Made by a program: the position numbers and the translations under genes
Shown: positions 7,072 to 12,991 of the stretch, in pieces
Layout of the letters: each line of letters starts with the position of its first letter
Numbering within the stretch: the first letter of the stretch is position 1
The notes under the pieces: generated by a model
Database searches by the model: none
What the model was told of the DNA's origin: nothing
What the model saw: the letters and a program-made list of their open reading frames with translations, nothing else
Virus record (IMG/VR): IMGVR_UViG_3300044633_000137
Coordinates: 1 to 37,257 of that record
Length of the DNA: 37,257 bases
From: a virus
Reading direction: 5' to 3' (one strand)

Positions 7072-7388
7072 CTTACATCTACTTCTTTTATTTGCCAACG
7101 ATTGTTTTGTTTGTATGTACCCCACACAAGTATCTTCCATCCTGCTTTGCGTACATACTTAACTGATTCACTATCAGCTATCTTTTTTATGCGTGCACCC
7201 ATGTTACTCTTTGATGTGACCTGCACCGCTACTACTTGACCTTCTTCAGTTATAGCAAGGATGTCAATAAACGTAAACAAATCTTTGCGTACACCAGCAT
7301 GGAAATTAAACGTTTCCACTATCTGTACTAGTGGGTAATTTTCCTTCTTCATTCTCGCTAGGGCTACTTGCGTAGGTGACATTGCCAT
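7068..7388 (-). CDS. VRR-NUC-like / Holliday-resolvase-type nuclease (106 aa)
   Basis: Pattern: IVETFNF (E25), RKDLFTFIDILAI (D42) and VVAVQVTSKSN (Q56-V-T), then GWKILVWGTYKQNNRW and a C-terminal EVDVS. This is the layout of a small phage family with a restriction-endonuclease fold related to VRR-NUC and archaeal Hjc nucleases. The usual E-x-K is here Q-V-T-S-K, so catalysis is uncertain. ATG 7388 has GAGGA upstream. The first 83 nt overlap the upstream gene in another frame. Confidence 0.6.
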   Translation of the reverse strand: MAMSPTQVALARMKKENYPLVQIVETFNFHAGVRKDLFTFIDILAITEEGQVVAVQVTSKSNMGARIKKIADSESVKYVRKAGWKILVWGTYKQNNRWQIKEVDVS

Positions 7389-7557
7389 TAAATTGTTCCT
7401 CGTTAGGTTTACTTGTTCCGTCTAAAAATCTTTTTTCAACTTCACCTGTGCTTTTGTTGCATTGGTATTCATAATCTTTTTTAAAAATTCTACTCCAATT
7501 ATCTTCTGCCTCTTGCTCAGATATTAATAGTGGCCTTCTTCCAGAACCTTTACCCAT
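7306..7557 (-). CDS. Hypothetical protein (83 aa)
   Basis: Start chosen at the third of three consecutive ATGs (7557) because GGAGG lies six bases before it. The protein begins MGKGSGRRPLLISEQEAEDN, then WSRIFKKDYEYQC. This Gly/Arg/Pro start followed by NW..IF is common among phage replication-region proteins of unknown function. The C-terminal third is Ser/Asn/Glu-rich and probably disordered, and is the part that overlaps the next gene. Confidence 0.6.
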   Translation of the reverse strand: MGKGSGRRPLLISEQEAEDNWSRIFKKDYEYQCNKSTGEVEKRFLDGTSKPNEEQFNGNVTYASSPSENEEGKLPTSTDSGNV

Positions 7558-7672
7558 CATCATCCTCCATGATATGAACTTTAATATATTTATAAGCTGC
7601 TTCAATTGCTACAAATGGAATTAAGAATGGCACTAACATAAATCCAATAATACCTACAATAAATCTAAGCAT
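7550..7672 (-). CDS. Tiny membrane protein (40 aa)
   Basis: Begins MLRFIVGIIGFMLVPFLIPF, one clear transmembrane segment, then a short tail EAAYKYIKVHIMEDDDG. The GGAGG that serves the next gene is written in its last codons, and the two genes overlap by 8 nt. It overlaps the Ref-like gene end by 8 nt. Function unknown; an inner-membrane location is likely from the hydrophobic segment. Confidence 0.6.
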   Translation of the reverse strand: MLRFIVGIIGFMLVPFLIPFVAIEAAYKYIKVHIMEDDDG

Positions 7673-7949
7673 TTATTCTACTCAATGTATCAGCAAGCAA
7701 CTCTTCTTCTGTACCAAATTTACTTTCAAATGTTTCTTGTCCTGCGTGTAATGCAATACCATGACCACCATGCTGGTGATGATTAGGGCACAATGGAATT
7801 GCGTTCATAAAATTATTACGCATACCCATTCCCATACCATGACGAATATGATGTATGTGTGGAGGTGAATGACCCCACCCCTCTCTTAAACATACAATAC
7901 ATCCAAGCTGTGACAGTTTATCATAGTGCTGCTTCTCTGCTTTTGTCAA
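7665..7949 (-). CDS. Ref-like RecA-dependent HNH nuclease
   Basis: A 94-aa protein with paired Cys (GCIVC, 17/20), IHHIRHG (H33/H34), IPLCPNHHQHGGHG (C54, H57, H58) and LHAGQETFESKFGTE. This matches the Ref family of phage P1, an HNH nuclease that cuts at RecA-formed D-loops (PF16786). Such genes commonly sit beside NinB-type genes. The start is TTG at 7949, supported by AGGA seven bases upstream and a 29-nt overlap with the upstream gene. Confidence 0.8.
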   Translation of the reverse strand: MTKAEKQHYDKLSQLGCIVCLREGWGHSPPHIHHIRHGMGMGMRNNFMNAIPLCPNHHQHGGHGIALHAGQETFESKFGTEEELLADTLSRINA

Positions 7950-8286
7950 AATGAAATCCTAACTCTATTGCGAAACGTTGAATGTCTTGAATATAATTTT
8001 TGAACTCGTCTACATTTAAAGATGTCGTACTCTTTATAGCATATATTTCAGATCCTGCAACTGTCTTTTTTTCTGAAAGATATTTAAAGCGAAACATATC
8101 ATGCAACTCTTCTTCAGAATAACCACAGTAGTCACCAATCTCTTTTAACATTGCCCAGTATAAATCATTCTGTGAGTTAGATCTTTTTGATTTAAACTTA
8201 TCTAATTCAAGATCACCATCTTTTTGAAAGTCATGGCCATTAATTTTTGCTATCGCCATTTCCTTGTTGTGTTTCGTTATCCTCAT
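7921..8286 (-). CDS. NinB-like recombination protein
   Basis: A 121-aa protein with KRSNSQNDLYWAMLKEIGDY, then EEELHDMFRFKYLS and STTSLNVDEFKNYIQDIQRF. The R-S-x-x-Q-N-x-x-x-W motif with this C-terminal helix pattern is that of NinB/Orf-like proteins (PF05772), which bind ssDNA and help RecA or annealing proteins load. The start at 8286 is used because GGAG lies eight bases upstream; a longer form from 8325 would overlap the previous gene by 86 nt. It is followed by the Ref-like nuclease, a usual pairing. Confidence 0.7.
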   Translation of the reverse strand: MRITKHNKEMAIAKINGHDFQKDGDLELDKFKSKRSNSQNDLYWAMLKEIGDYCGYSEEELHDMFRFKYLSEKKTVAGSEIYAIKSTTSLNVDEFKNYIQDIQRFAIELGFHFDKSREAAL

Positions 8287-8419
8287 ACGCTTTGCTCCAT
8301 TTACTAGATTTATAAACCATTCCATTTTTTAATGTTACCTTCCATTCAGTAGGTGATAAAAGTTTGCCTTCTTCGTCAACGTCAAAACATTTAAACCATT
8401 CAGTTGTTTTGTAGTTCAT
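8240..8419 (-). CDS. Hypothetical protein (59 aa)
   Basis: Begins MNYKTTEWFKCFDVDEEGKL, continues with SPTEWKVTLKNGMVYKSSKW and ends in a polar tail. ATG 8419 overlaps the helicase stop (ATGA), which supports it being translated. It may form a small beta-rich domain with several Trp. No family recognised. It overlaps the NinB-like gene by 47 nt. Confidence 0.6.
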   Translation of the reverse strand: MNYKTTEWFKCFDVDEEGKLLSPTEWKVTLKNGMVYKSSKWSKAYEDNETQQGNGDSKN

Positions 8420-9327
8420 ATTGGTTTATCTCTATAACGTAATGACTTAGGTTGAAACCACAATGGTACTGATCCTTCCCATTCAAAATGCCTTTGTTTA
8501 TTTACAGCCATAAATCCATCTGGAACTATTTTAGCATCTTCTTCAGAAAGTTTACCATCCATTATGTCTTTTTCTTTTTTCTTATTACGATATACTGAAA
8601 CACAATTATCAGCAAGATTGGTAATTGTCGCAGAACCTGCCACGTCAAACTTACTTGGTGTATGTGAAGTTTCATCTATAGTTTTTCTACTATGAGCCAC
8701 TAGATGAATATGAATATTTAGATCTCGTGCTGCAATACATAGCTGGTCAACAAATTTCTTCTGGCCATTATAATCATCTTCGTTAATAGAGCACTTCATT
8801 AAACTGTCTACCACGAAATGCTGGCAACCCATTTGCTCTGCTGCGTAATAGATAACTGATAATACAGACGTTGGGTTAGTAGATCCTAATTGATCGTACA
8901 AAAACAGCTGGCCTGTGCTGCTATTACAAAACTCAGTAATGGCTGACTCTGTTGGTTCGCTAGTGCCTACAGACTGACGAATATACCTAGCTAATGTACT
9001 ACGACAAGACATCTCAAAAGAACATATTAAAACTTTATAATTCTCTATGAGCTTCAGCGTAATATAACTGAGTAGCATACTCTTACCATGACCGCTATAG
9101 CCAGACCAAATAGTTGTTTCGCCTAAACGAAGTCTGAAATTTTCTGCCTTATCAAACGGAAGATACGCACCACTTTGTATCTCACCAGAGAAATATCCAA
9201 TAGTAGATTCAATAAAAGTATCTGGACTCTTAATTTTACGATATTCATCTGTATCCCTTTTAAAAAAATAGTTCTTAATCTTATCCTCATTAATTATGAG
9301 GTTCTGCATTTTCTCTTCTAATGACAT
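8416..9327 (-). CDS. DnaB-type replicative helicase (RecA-fold ATPase)
   Basis: A 303-aa protein carrying only the RecA-like motor. Walker A is GYSGHGKS (76-83), the catalytic Glu is in SFEMS (E105), Walker B is HFVVDSL (D174), HLVAHSRKT (209-217) is the sensor/H-loop, and FDVAGSATITNLADNCV (228-244) is the arginine-finger region typical of DnaB and T7 gp4 helicases. The N-terminal ~70 residues are short compared with full DnaB. It would unwind the fork with the adjacent primase zinc-finger protein, overlapping that gene by 10 nt. Confidence 0.88.
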   Translation of the reverse strand: MSLEEKMQNLIINEDKIKNYFFKRDTDEYRKIKSPDTFIESTIGYFSGEIQSGAYLPFDKAENFRLRLGETTIWSGYSGHGKSMLLSYITLKLIENYKVLICSFEMSCRSTLARYIRQSVGTSEPTESAITEFCNSSTGQLFLYDQLGSTNPTSVLSVIYYAAEQMGCQHFVVDSLMKCSINEDDYNGQKKFVDQLCIAARDLNIHIHLVAHSRKTIDETSHTPSKFDVAGSATITNLADNCVSVYRNKKKEKDIMDGKLSEEDAKIVPDGFMAVNKQRHFEWEGSVPLWFQPKSLRYRDKPI

Positions 9328-9728
9328 AAGTCGTAAGCCTTTCTCAATCTTTCAGCTGCAATTAACAATCTATCTTTATCTTCTAGTGGGAGTTCTTTCC
9401 CATTGCCAATCTCTATAGCTGCTAATGCCACTAGCAATGTTTCATTAGAAATAGATTTTAATATTGAGTATGGATTAAAAGGTTTTGAAACTGGCTTGAA
9501 GTCACCTATACGCTGAGGCACAATATCATCAAACGTTAATCCAACTGCACCAAGTATATCATTAGCTGCACAGCCTGCAAAGCAATTTATAAGAATTCTT
9601 CCATCTGGCATCTGTTTAACTCCTAGCGAGGCTGTTCTATCGTCATGAGCTGGGCATAAACATTGATATTCATCTTTACCAGACTTGTAAGATTTTTCAA
9701 AGTGACCTATGAATTCATAAATATTCAT
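9318..9728 (-). CDS. Primase zinc-binding (CHC2-type) protein without a polymerase domain
   Basis: A 136-aa protein. Residues 23-53 (YQCLCPAHDDRTASLGV and RILINCFAGC) supply C25, H28, C49 and C53 of a CHC2-type zinc finger, with C23 close by. This is the template-recognition domain of DnaG and T7-like primases. No TOPRIM or RNA-polymerase domain follows; the rest is a short helical tail. It may act with the helicase gene next to it as a split primase-helicase that recruits host DnaG, or be a priming regulator. ATG 9728 overlaps the previous stop as ATGA. Confidence 0.8.
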   Translation of the reverse strand: MNIYEFIGHFEKSYKSGKDEYQCLCPAHDDRTASLGVKQMPDGRILINCFAGCAANDILGAVGLTFDDIVPQRIGDFKPVSKPFNPYSILKSISNETLLVALAAIEIGNGKELPLEDKDRLLIAAERLRKAYDLCH

Positions 9729-10132
9729 GAGATGTCCTTAATAAAAGATCTCTTCTTCTCTTCTATCTTCTTCTCTTTTCTTATATCATCTTCTCTCATA
9801 TCTTCTTCTCTTCTCTTCTCTCTAGCATAGGTTGTATACTCGTTGAATATAGAATTGTCTGAGTCGCCCTCAAACCAAGCGTTTAGAGAGATTAACATAT
9901 CCTTTACAAACTCTTTATCCTTATGCAGTCTAAAACATAGTTTTTTAAGATCTGGAAGCTCACCATTCTTTTCTGAAGCCAAACACCAAAGCTCAAAAAG
10001 TGTGGCCTTTTGATCTGAACTTAACTCATGCCAGTCTGGATCGTTAATAATATCCCTGCCATATACCTTGAACCAGACCATAGATGCCTTGTTCTTAAAG
10101 TGCTGAAACTTACCCCAATTGCGTACTCTCAT
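9725..10132 (-). CDS. Replication initiator / helicase-loader-like protein
   Basis: A 135-aa protein beginning MRVRNWGKFQHFKNK and continuing with VWFKVYGRDIINDPDWHELS, SDQKATLFELWCLASE. This matches the N-terminal winged-helix of phage replisome-organiser proteins. The last ~35 residues are an unbroken run of Arg/Lys/Glu/Asp, encoded by a purine-rich (GAAGAGAA) tract. ATG 10132 is chosen because GGAGGA precedes it; the in-frame extension to 10243 runs through the promoter spacer. First gene of the leftward early operon. Confidence 0.65.
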   Translation of the reverse strand: MRVRNWGKFQHFKNKASMVWFKVYGRDIINDPDWHELSSDQKATLFELWCLASEKNGELPDLKKLCFRLHKDKEFVKDMLISLNAWFEGDSDNSIFNEYTTYAREKRREEDMREDDIRKEKKIEEKKRSFIKDIS

Positions 10133-10281
10133 AAATCCTCCATAGTTAAACTGCCAAAAAAGCGTATCATAAGTAAAAAGCAATTGCAATATATTTTTTA
10201 TATAAATTGTATATAAATACTTGACATTGTTTTTAATAGGCATAATATAACCATATCAACAATAACTATGGAGTTAAAAAG
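10133..10281. promoter_or_regulatory. AT-rich divergent control region (possible replication origin)
   Basis: This 149-bp spacer separates the leftward and rightward early operons. It is very AT-rich and contains a TATATA-AATTG-TATATA near-palindrome (about 10200-10216) and GCAATTGC (10180-10187). A rightward promoter is visible (10221-10250). The leftward promoter is less clear; TTGCAA/TACGCT-like elements at 10189-10161 are a weak candidate. The repeats could be operators or a DNA-unwinding element near an initiator gene. Confidence 0.5.
10221..10251 (+). promoter_or_regulatory. Rightward early promoter candidate
   Basis: A perfect -35 (TTGACA, 10221-10226) is followed by AT-rich sequence with TAATAT at 16-nt spacing (10243-10248) or TATAAC at 19 nt (10246-10251). 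It lies about 40 nt before the first rightward gene, whose ATG has a GGAG nine bases upstream. Confidence 0.6.
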
Positions 10282-10488
10282 ATGGAAAATACAGTAGAAA
10301 ATATAGTATCTTATGTTAATGGCCTTAAAGATTTTGATTGGTACTATAAGTATTCAGATGATCATAGGGCATGGGAAAGTGCTACTAAAGCTAGGAATAC
10401 TTTACTTTATAGTCAAAAAATACTTGACCCTAACTATGAAATATGGAATTCTATAGCACCAGATAACTTTCATAATGGAGCATATTAA
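10282..10488 (+). CDS. Early hypothetical protein (68 aa)
   Basis: First gene of the rightward operon, ATG 10282 with GGAG upstream. Acidic and rich in aromatic residues (KDFDWYYKYSDDHRAWESAT). No membrane segment, no recognised family. First genes of phage early operons often encode small host-takeover proteins, but nothing here proves that. Confidence 0.65.
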   Translation: MENTVENIVSYVNGLKDFDWYYKYSDDHRAWESATKARNTLLYSQKILDPNYEIWNSIAPDNFHNGAY

Positions 10489-10489
10489 T

Positions 10490-10702
10490 ATGGATAAATT
10501 TGAATGGAGTCGTGATAAACAGCATACTTGGTATAACCAATGGGACTTTAAGACCCCAAGATCATACAAAGAACGTTATGGTGTTGACTATAACAGGGAT
10601 GGTAATTATGCTTATGACGAAGAAAAATTTACACACAAGTTAATAATTGTAGTATTATGTGTACTTGCATTATGTTATACAGGAGTTATAAATTGGATTT
10701 AG
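10490..10702 (+). CDS. Early protein with C-terminal membrane anchor (70 aa)
   Basis: Begins MDKFEWSRDKQHTWYNQW, charged and aromatic-rich for ~48 residues, then one C-terminal transmembrane segment (KLIIVVLCVLALCYTGVINW). ATG 10490 is preferred over ATG 10475, which lies in the end of the previous gene, because GGAG (10477-10480) has correct spacing to it. Probably tail-anchored in the inner membrane with its soluble part in the cytoplasm. Function unknown. Confidence 0.65.
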   Translation: MDKFEWSRDKQHTWYNQWDFKTPRSYKERYGVDYNRDGNYAYDEEKFTHKLIIVVLCVLALCYTGVINWI

Positions 10703-10851
10703 ATCAAATCATTAAATTATTAAAAGAATCAGCAGATGATCTTAAAGCTGACAATGATAAGGCGGAGGCTAAAGAAAATGGATCAGCAAATGTTTTACGA
10801 TCAAGTGATGGCAGAATTACACCAACAACAGATGAAGGAGCAAGAGAATGA
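10693..10851 (+). CDS. Small acidic hypothetical protein (52 aa)
   Basis: Start taken as TTG 10693, which has AGGAG seven bases upstream and overlaps the previous stop. The product (DLDQIIKLLKESADDLKADN then a Glu/Lys/Ser/Thr-rich tail) looks like a short helix plus a disordered end. It ends in an ATGA overlap with the annealing-protein gene, so it belongs to that operon. No family recognised. Confidence 0.55.
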   Translation: MDLDQIIKLLKESADDLKADNDKAEAKENGSANVLRSSDGRITPTTDEGARE

Positions 10852-11378
10852 GCAAGTACTTAGAACTACGCAAGATTGATGTTTCAGAACATATTGAAAA
10901 GAAAAATAATCTTTCATATTTATCATGGGCATGGGCTGTAGATACATTGCTTCAGCAAGATCCAGCAGCTACATGGGAATATAAAGAGCCAGCAAAATTT
11001 GGCGAAACACTTATGGTGTTTTGTTCTGTAAGTGCCTTTGGCAAAACAATGACAGCACAATTACCTGTAATGGATTATCGTAACAAAGCTATTATTAATC
11101 CAGATGCTTTTGCAGTTAATACAGCTATGCAACGTTGTTTAGCTAAAGCTATTGCATTACATGGAATTGGCCTATACATATATTCTGGTGAAGATATAGC
11201 TCCAGATGTTACTGTAAAAGAAGTTGAGCCTATTACAGATGATGATGTTGAAGTGGCTAAAGGCCAACTTGTATTAGCAAAAGAAGCTGGTGAACTAAAA
11301 GAAAAGTTCTTTAAGTTTAGCCCACAGATGCAAGAAAGACTTCGTGAGTTTGCTAATGAATTAAAGAAAGTTGCATGA
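10848..11378 (+). CDS. Single-strand annealing protein (DUF1071 / Sak3-like)
   Basis: A 176-aa protein. LSYLSWAWAVDTLLQQDPAA near residue 22, LPVMDYRNKAI, NPDAFAVNTAMQRCLAKAIA and LHGIGLYIYSGEDI are hallmarks of the DUF1071 (Sak3-type, Rad52-like) recombinases, which coat ssDNA and anneal complementary strands. It overlaps the exonuclease gene by ATGA, so exonuclease and annealing protein form a lambda Red-like pair. The C-terminal ~45 residues are a charged helix, probably for partner contact. Confidence 0.82.
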   Translation: MSKYLELRKIDVSEHIEKKNNLSYLSWAWAVDTLLQQDPAATWEYKEPAKFGETLMVFCSVSAFGKTMTAQLPVMDYRNKAIINPDAFAVNTAMQRCLAKAIALHGIGLYIYSGEDIAPDVTVKEVEPITDDDVEVAKGQLVLAKEAGELKEKFFKFSPQMQERLREFANELKKVA

Positions 11379-11923
11379 GTCATTTAAGGGACAGTAGGAG
11401 GCACAACGTCATTACCGCTAGTAATTCATATGCAGCAGTATATGAGAGGCAGAAATTATGGAGGCAGATGACTTTGCGTGAGCCTCCATTTGAAGGTAAT
11501 GAGATGACTGAATGGGGTGTCTTAAATGAACCTATAGCATTAAGTACGCTAGAAAAAGAACTTGATGATATAGTGGAGGCTGGTAACAAATTTGTTATGC
11601 ATAAGGAACTACCTTTTGGTGCTAGTCCAGATGGTTATTATAATGGGTCTGTAATTGAAATTAAGTGCCCTTACACGCAAGAAGTATATCCATCTATACC
11701 AGACAGGTACTATTTTCAAATGCAGCTCCAGATGGAAGTATGTGACGTTGATAGTGCATATTTTTATATCTGGACACCAAACGAAACAAAACTAGAAATA
11801 GTTGAAAGAAGTAAGTCATGGCTTGAATGGTATATGCCATTAGCACTAGAGTTTATGAAATATGTTGAAGATGACATAGAACCTAAACGCTGGACTAAGA
11901 AACCAATTTTTGTTAAGGAGTAA
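11375..11923 (+). CDS. YqaJ/lambda-type recombination exonuclease
   Basis: A 182-aa protein with ITASN (13-17), TEWGVLNEPIAL (E52), FGASPDGYYNGSVIEIKCPY (D86, E95-x-K97) and RYYFQMQLQMEV (Q115 region). These are the motifs of YqaJ viral recombinases (PF09588), which digest one strand of a duplex to expose ssDNA for the annealing protein encoded just upstream. The size is near the family minimum. The catalytic set looks complete. Confidence 0.88.
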   Translation: MSHLRDSRRHNVITASNSYAAVYERQKLWRQMTLREPPFEGNEMTEWGVLNEPIALSTLEKELDDIVEAGNKFVMHKELPFGASPDGYYNGSVIEIKCPYTQEVYPSIPDRYYFQMQLQMEVCDVDSAYFYIWTPNETKLEIVERSKSWLEWYMPLALEFMKYVEDDIEPKRWTKKPIFVKE

Positions 11924-11926
11924 CGT

Positions 11927-12151
11927 ATGGCAGAGTATGATAATACAAATAGTTTTGCACTATTTAAAAACGATAAGGGTGATAATCCTAAACGACCAGA
12001 CTACACAGGTAATTTAAATGTAGATGGTATTGAGTTTAGAGTTAGTGGCTGGATTCGTGAAGGTGCTAAAGGTAAGTTTATTTCTGGATCTGTGCAGTTA
12101 AAAGAAGTAACTACATCTAACGCTACAAATGAGGAAGATGCTCCCTTTTAG
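11927..12151 (+). CDS. SSB-like small protein with acidic C-terminal tip (74 aa)
   Basis: Begins MAEYDNTNSFALFKNDKGDN and continues with beta-rich sequence (DGIEFRVSGWIREGAKGKFI). It ends EEDAPF, like the acidic tip (DDDIPF) by which bacterial SSBs bind partner proteins. This small phage family usually accompanies annealing-protein and exonuclease genes. A role in ssDNA binding during recombination and replication is likely but not proven. GGAG lies before ATG 11927. The stop lies in the loop of a hairpin. Confidence 0.6.
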   Translation: MAEYDNTNSFALFKNDKGDNPKRPDYTGNLNVDGIEFRVSGWIREGAKGKFISGSVQLKEVTTSNATNEEDAPF

Positions 12152-12157
12152 GAGCAT
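12138..12157. terminator. 7-bp hairpin between the SSB-like gene and pqqA
   Basis: ATGCTCC (12138-12144), a 6-nt loop and GGAGCAT (12151-12157). It sits at the 3' ends of two converging genes, the SSB-like gene (+) and pqqA (-). A run of only three T follows on the + strand and none on the - strand, so termination, if any, would be partial. Confidence 0.45.
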
Positions 12158-12176
12158 TTCCCATCACTTATACAAA

Positions 12177-12248
12177 CTATTTATTCATGACGTACATAGT
12201 CACTTCAAAGCCAAAACGCATTTCAGTAGCAGCTGGAGTTGTCCACAT
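12177..12248 (-). CDS. pqqA: PqqA, peptide precursor of pyrroloquinoline quinone
   Basis: A 23-codon gene (ATG 12248, TAG 12177-12179). It begins MWTTPAAT and continues EMRFGFEVTMYVMNK. PqqA peptides have a conserved Glu and Tyr spaced E-x3-Y inside GFEVTMY. Here they are E15 and Y19, the positions known for 23-residue PqqA. In PQQ synthesis PqqD presents the peptide, PqqE crosslinks Glu to Tyr, and the pair is cut out and oxidised to the cofactor. AAGGA lies eight bases before the ATG and a promoter lies upstream. The gene runs opposite to its neighbours. No other pqq gene is present, so host PqqB-E would do the chemistry. The match is full length. Chance is very unlikely. Confidence 0.93.
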   Translation of the reverse strand: MWTTPAATEMRFGFEVTMYVMNK

Positions 12249-12292
12249 AATAATATTCCTTAAAAGGTTTCTGGCTTATGCCATTAAGCGTA

Positions 12293-12321
12293 ATTATACA
12301 CCTTTTATAACGTCTTATAAA
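12293..12321 (-). promoter_or_regulatory. Promoter of pqqA
   Basis: On the - strand TTTATA (12321-12316), 17 nt, then a perfect TATAAT (12298-12293). The expected start near 12286 gives a leader of about 38 nt before the pqqA ATG. Because the flanking genes read rightward, this promoter serves pqqA alone. Confidence 0.75.
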
Positions 12322-12345
12322 TAGAGAAAACCATGACAAAAGACT

Positions 12346-12630
12346 ATGCAAAAAGTTGAACTAAGAGAATCTACAGTAAATGAATTATCCACTACACCAG
12401 AGGCAAGATTATTGCAGGCTATATTGCTTAAGGCTGTTGACGATGCAATGAATGGATATTCTACTGAACAAAAATCTGCATTATTTTTTTTATGGTCTAA
12501 GTCAAATCAACTAAGAGATTTATGTTTGTTATTTTCTAATTATGATATAGACTATGTTAAGAAAATGATTTACAGTAAAGTTAAAGATAAAGACTTAATT
12601 AAATTTATAGATTTAAATTATGGACATTAA
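12346..12630 (+). CDS. Hypothetical protein (94 aa)
   Basis: ATG 12346 begins MQKVELRESTVNELSTTPEA; no good ribosome site is visible, so the start is tentative. Mostly helical by composition (ARLLQAILLKAVDDAMNGYS, YVKKMIYSKVKDKDLIKFID). No family recognised. It overlaps the SleB-type gene by 11 nt and is probably the first gene after the pqqA island. Confidence 0.6.
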   Translation: MQKVELRESTVNELSTTPEARLLQAILLKAVDDAMNGYSTEQKSALFFLWSKSNQLRDLCLLFSNYDIDYVKKMIYSKVKDKDLIKFIDLNYGH

Positions 12631-12991
12631 TACACTAGACTTACACATGAGCTGTTACGCACACGCTGCATACCATGAGGCAGGAACGCAGCAGGAAATT
12701 ATTGCTGTGATGAACGTCATACGTCAACGCATTAAAGCAGGCTATGGCAAGGACTCGTGTGAGGTGGCTTACGCTGCAGGCCAGTTTCAGGGCATAACAG
12801 ATCCATCTCATGATGAGGTTGATAAGAAACGTTATCTTGAAATTAAGTCATTAGCTGTTGATGCAATAGTGTTTAATAAACATAAAAATCCTGTGCCTAA
12901 AAAATTACATTTTTATGATGATAGTATTGATACACCAGCTGGATGGAAAAATTGTAACATTAAAATAGGAAGGCTTGTATTCTGTGACTAA
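12620..12991 (+). CDS. SleB-type cell-wall hydrolase (Hydrolase_2)
   Basis: A 123-aa protein with CYAHAAYHEAGTQQEIIAVM, NVIRQRI, SCEVAYAAGQFQGI and PKKLHFYDDSIDTPAGWK. The H-E-A at the end of the first helix, the R-Q-R-I/V segment and C-x-V-x-x-x-x-Q-F are the core of the SleB/CwlJ family (PF07486), lytic enzymes for peptidoglycan; the Glu of HEA would be catalytic. No signal peptide is visible. It is in the early operon, far from the late lysis genes, so it may not be the main endolysin. Confidence 0.78.
   Translation: MDINTLDLHMSCYAHAAYHEAGTQQEIIAVMNVIRQRIKAGYGKDSCEVAYAAGQFQGITDPSHDEVDKKRYLEIKSLAVDAIVFNKHKNPVPKKLHFYDDSIDTPAGWKNCNIKIGRLVFCD

Noticed and set aside
9725-9840. CTTCT-rich repeat tract, considered as a repeat array or regulatory tract
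   Set aside because: Read on the - strand it is the Arg/Lys/Glu tail of the initiator-like protein. The units are irregular, with no spacers as in CRISPR.
12177-12248. pqqA stretch as a phage attachment site matching the host gene
   Set aside because: No integrase or excision gene is present, and the segment is a complete gene with its own promoter and ribosome site, not a fragment.
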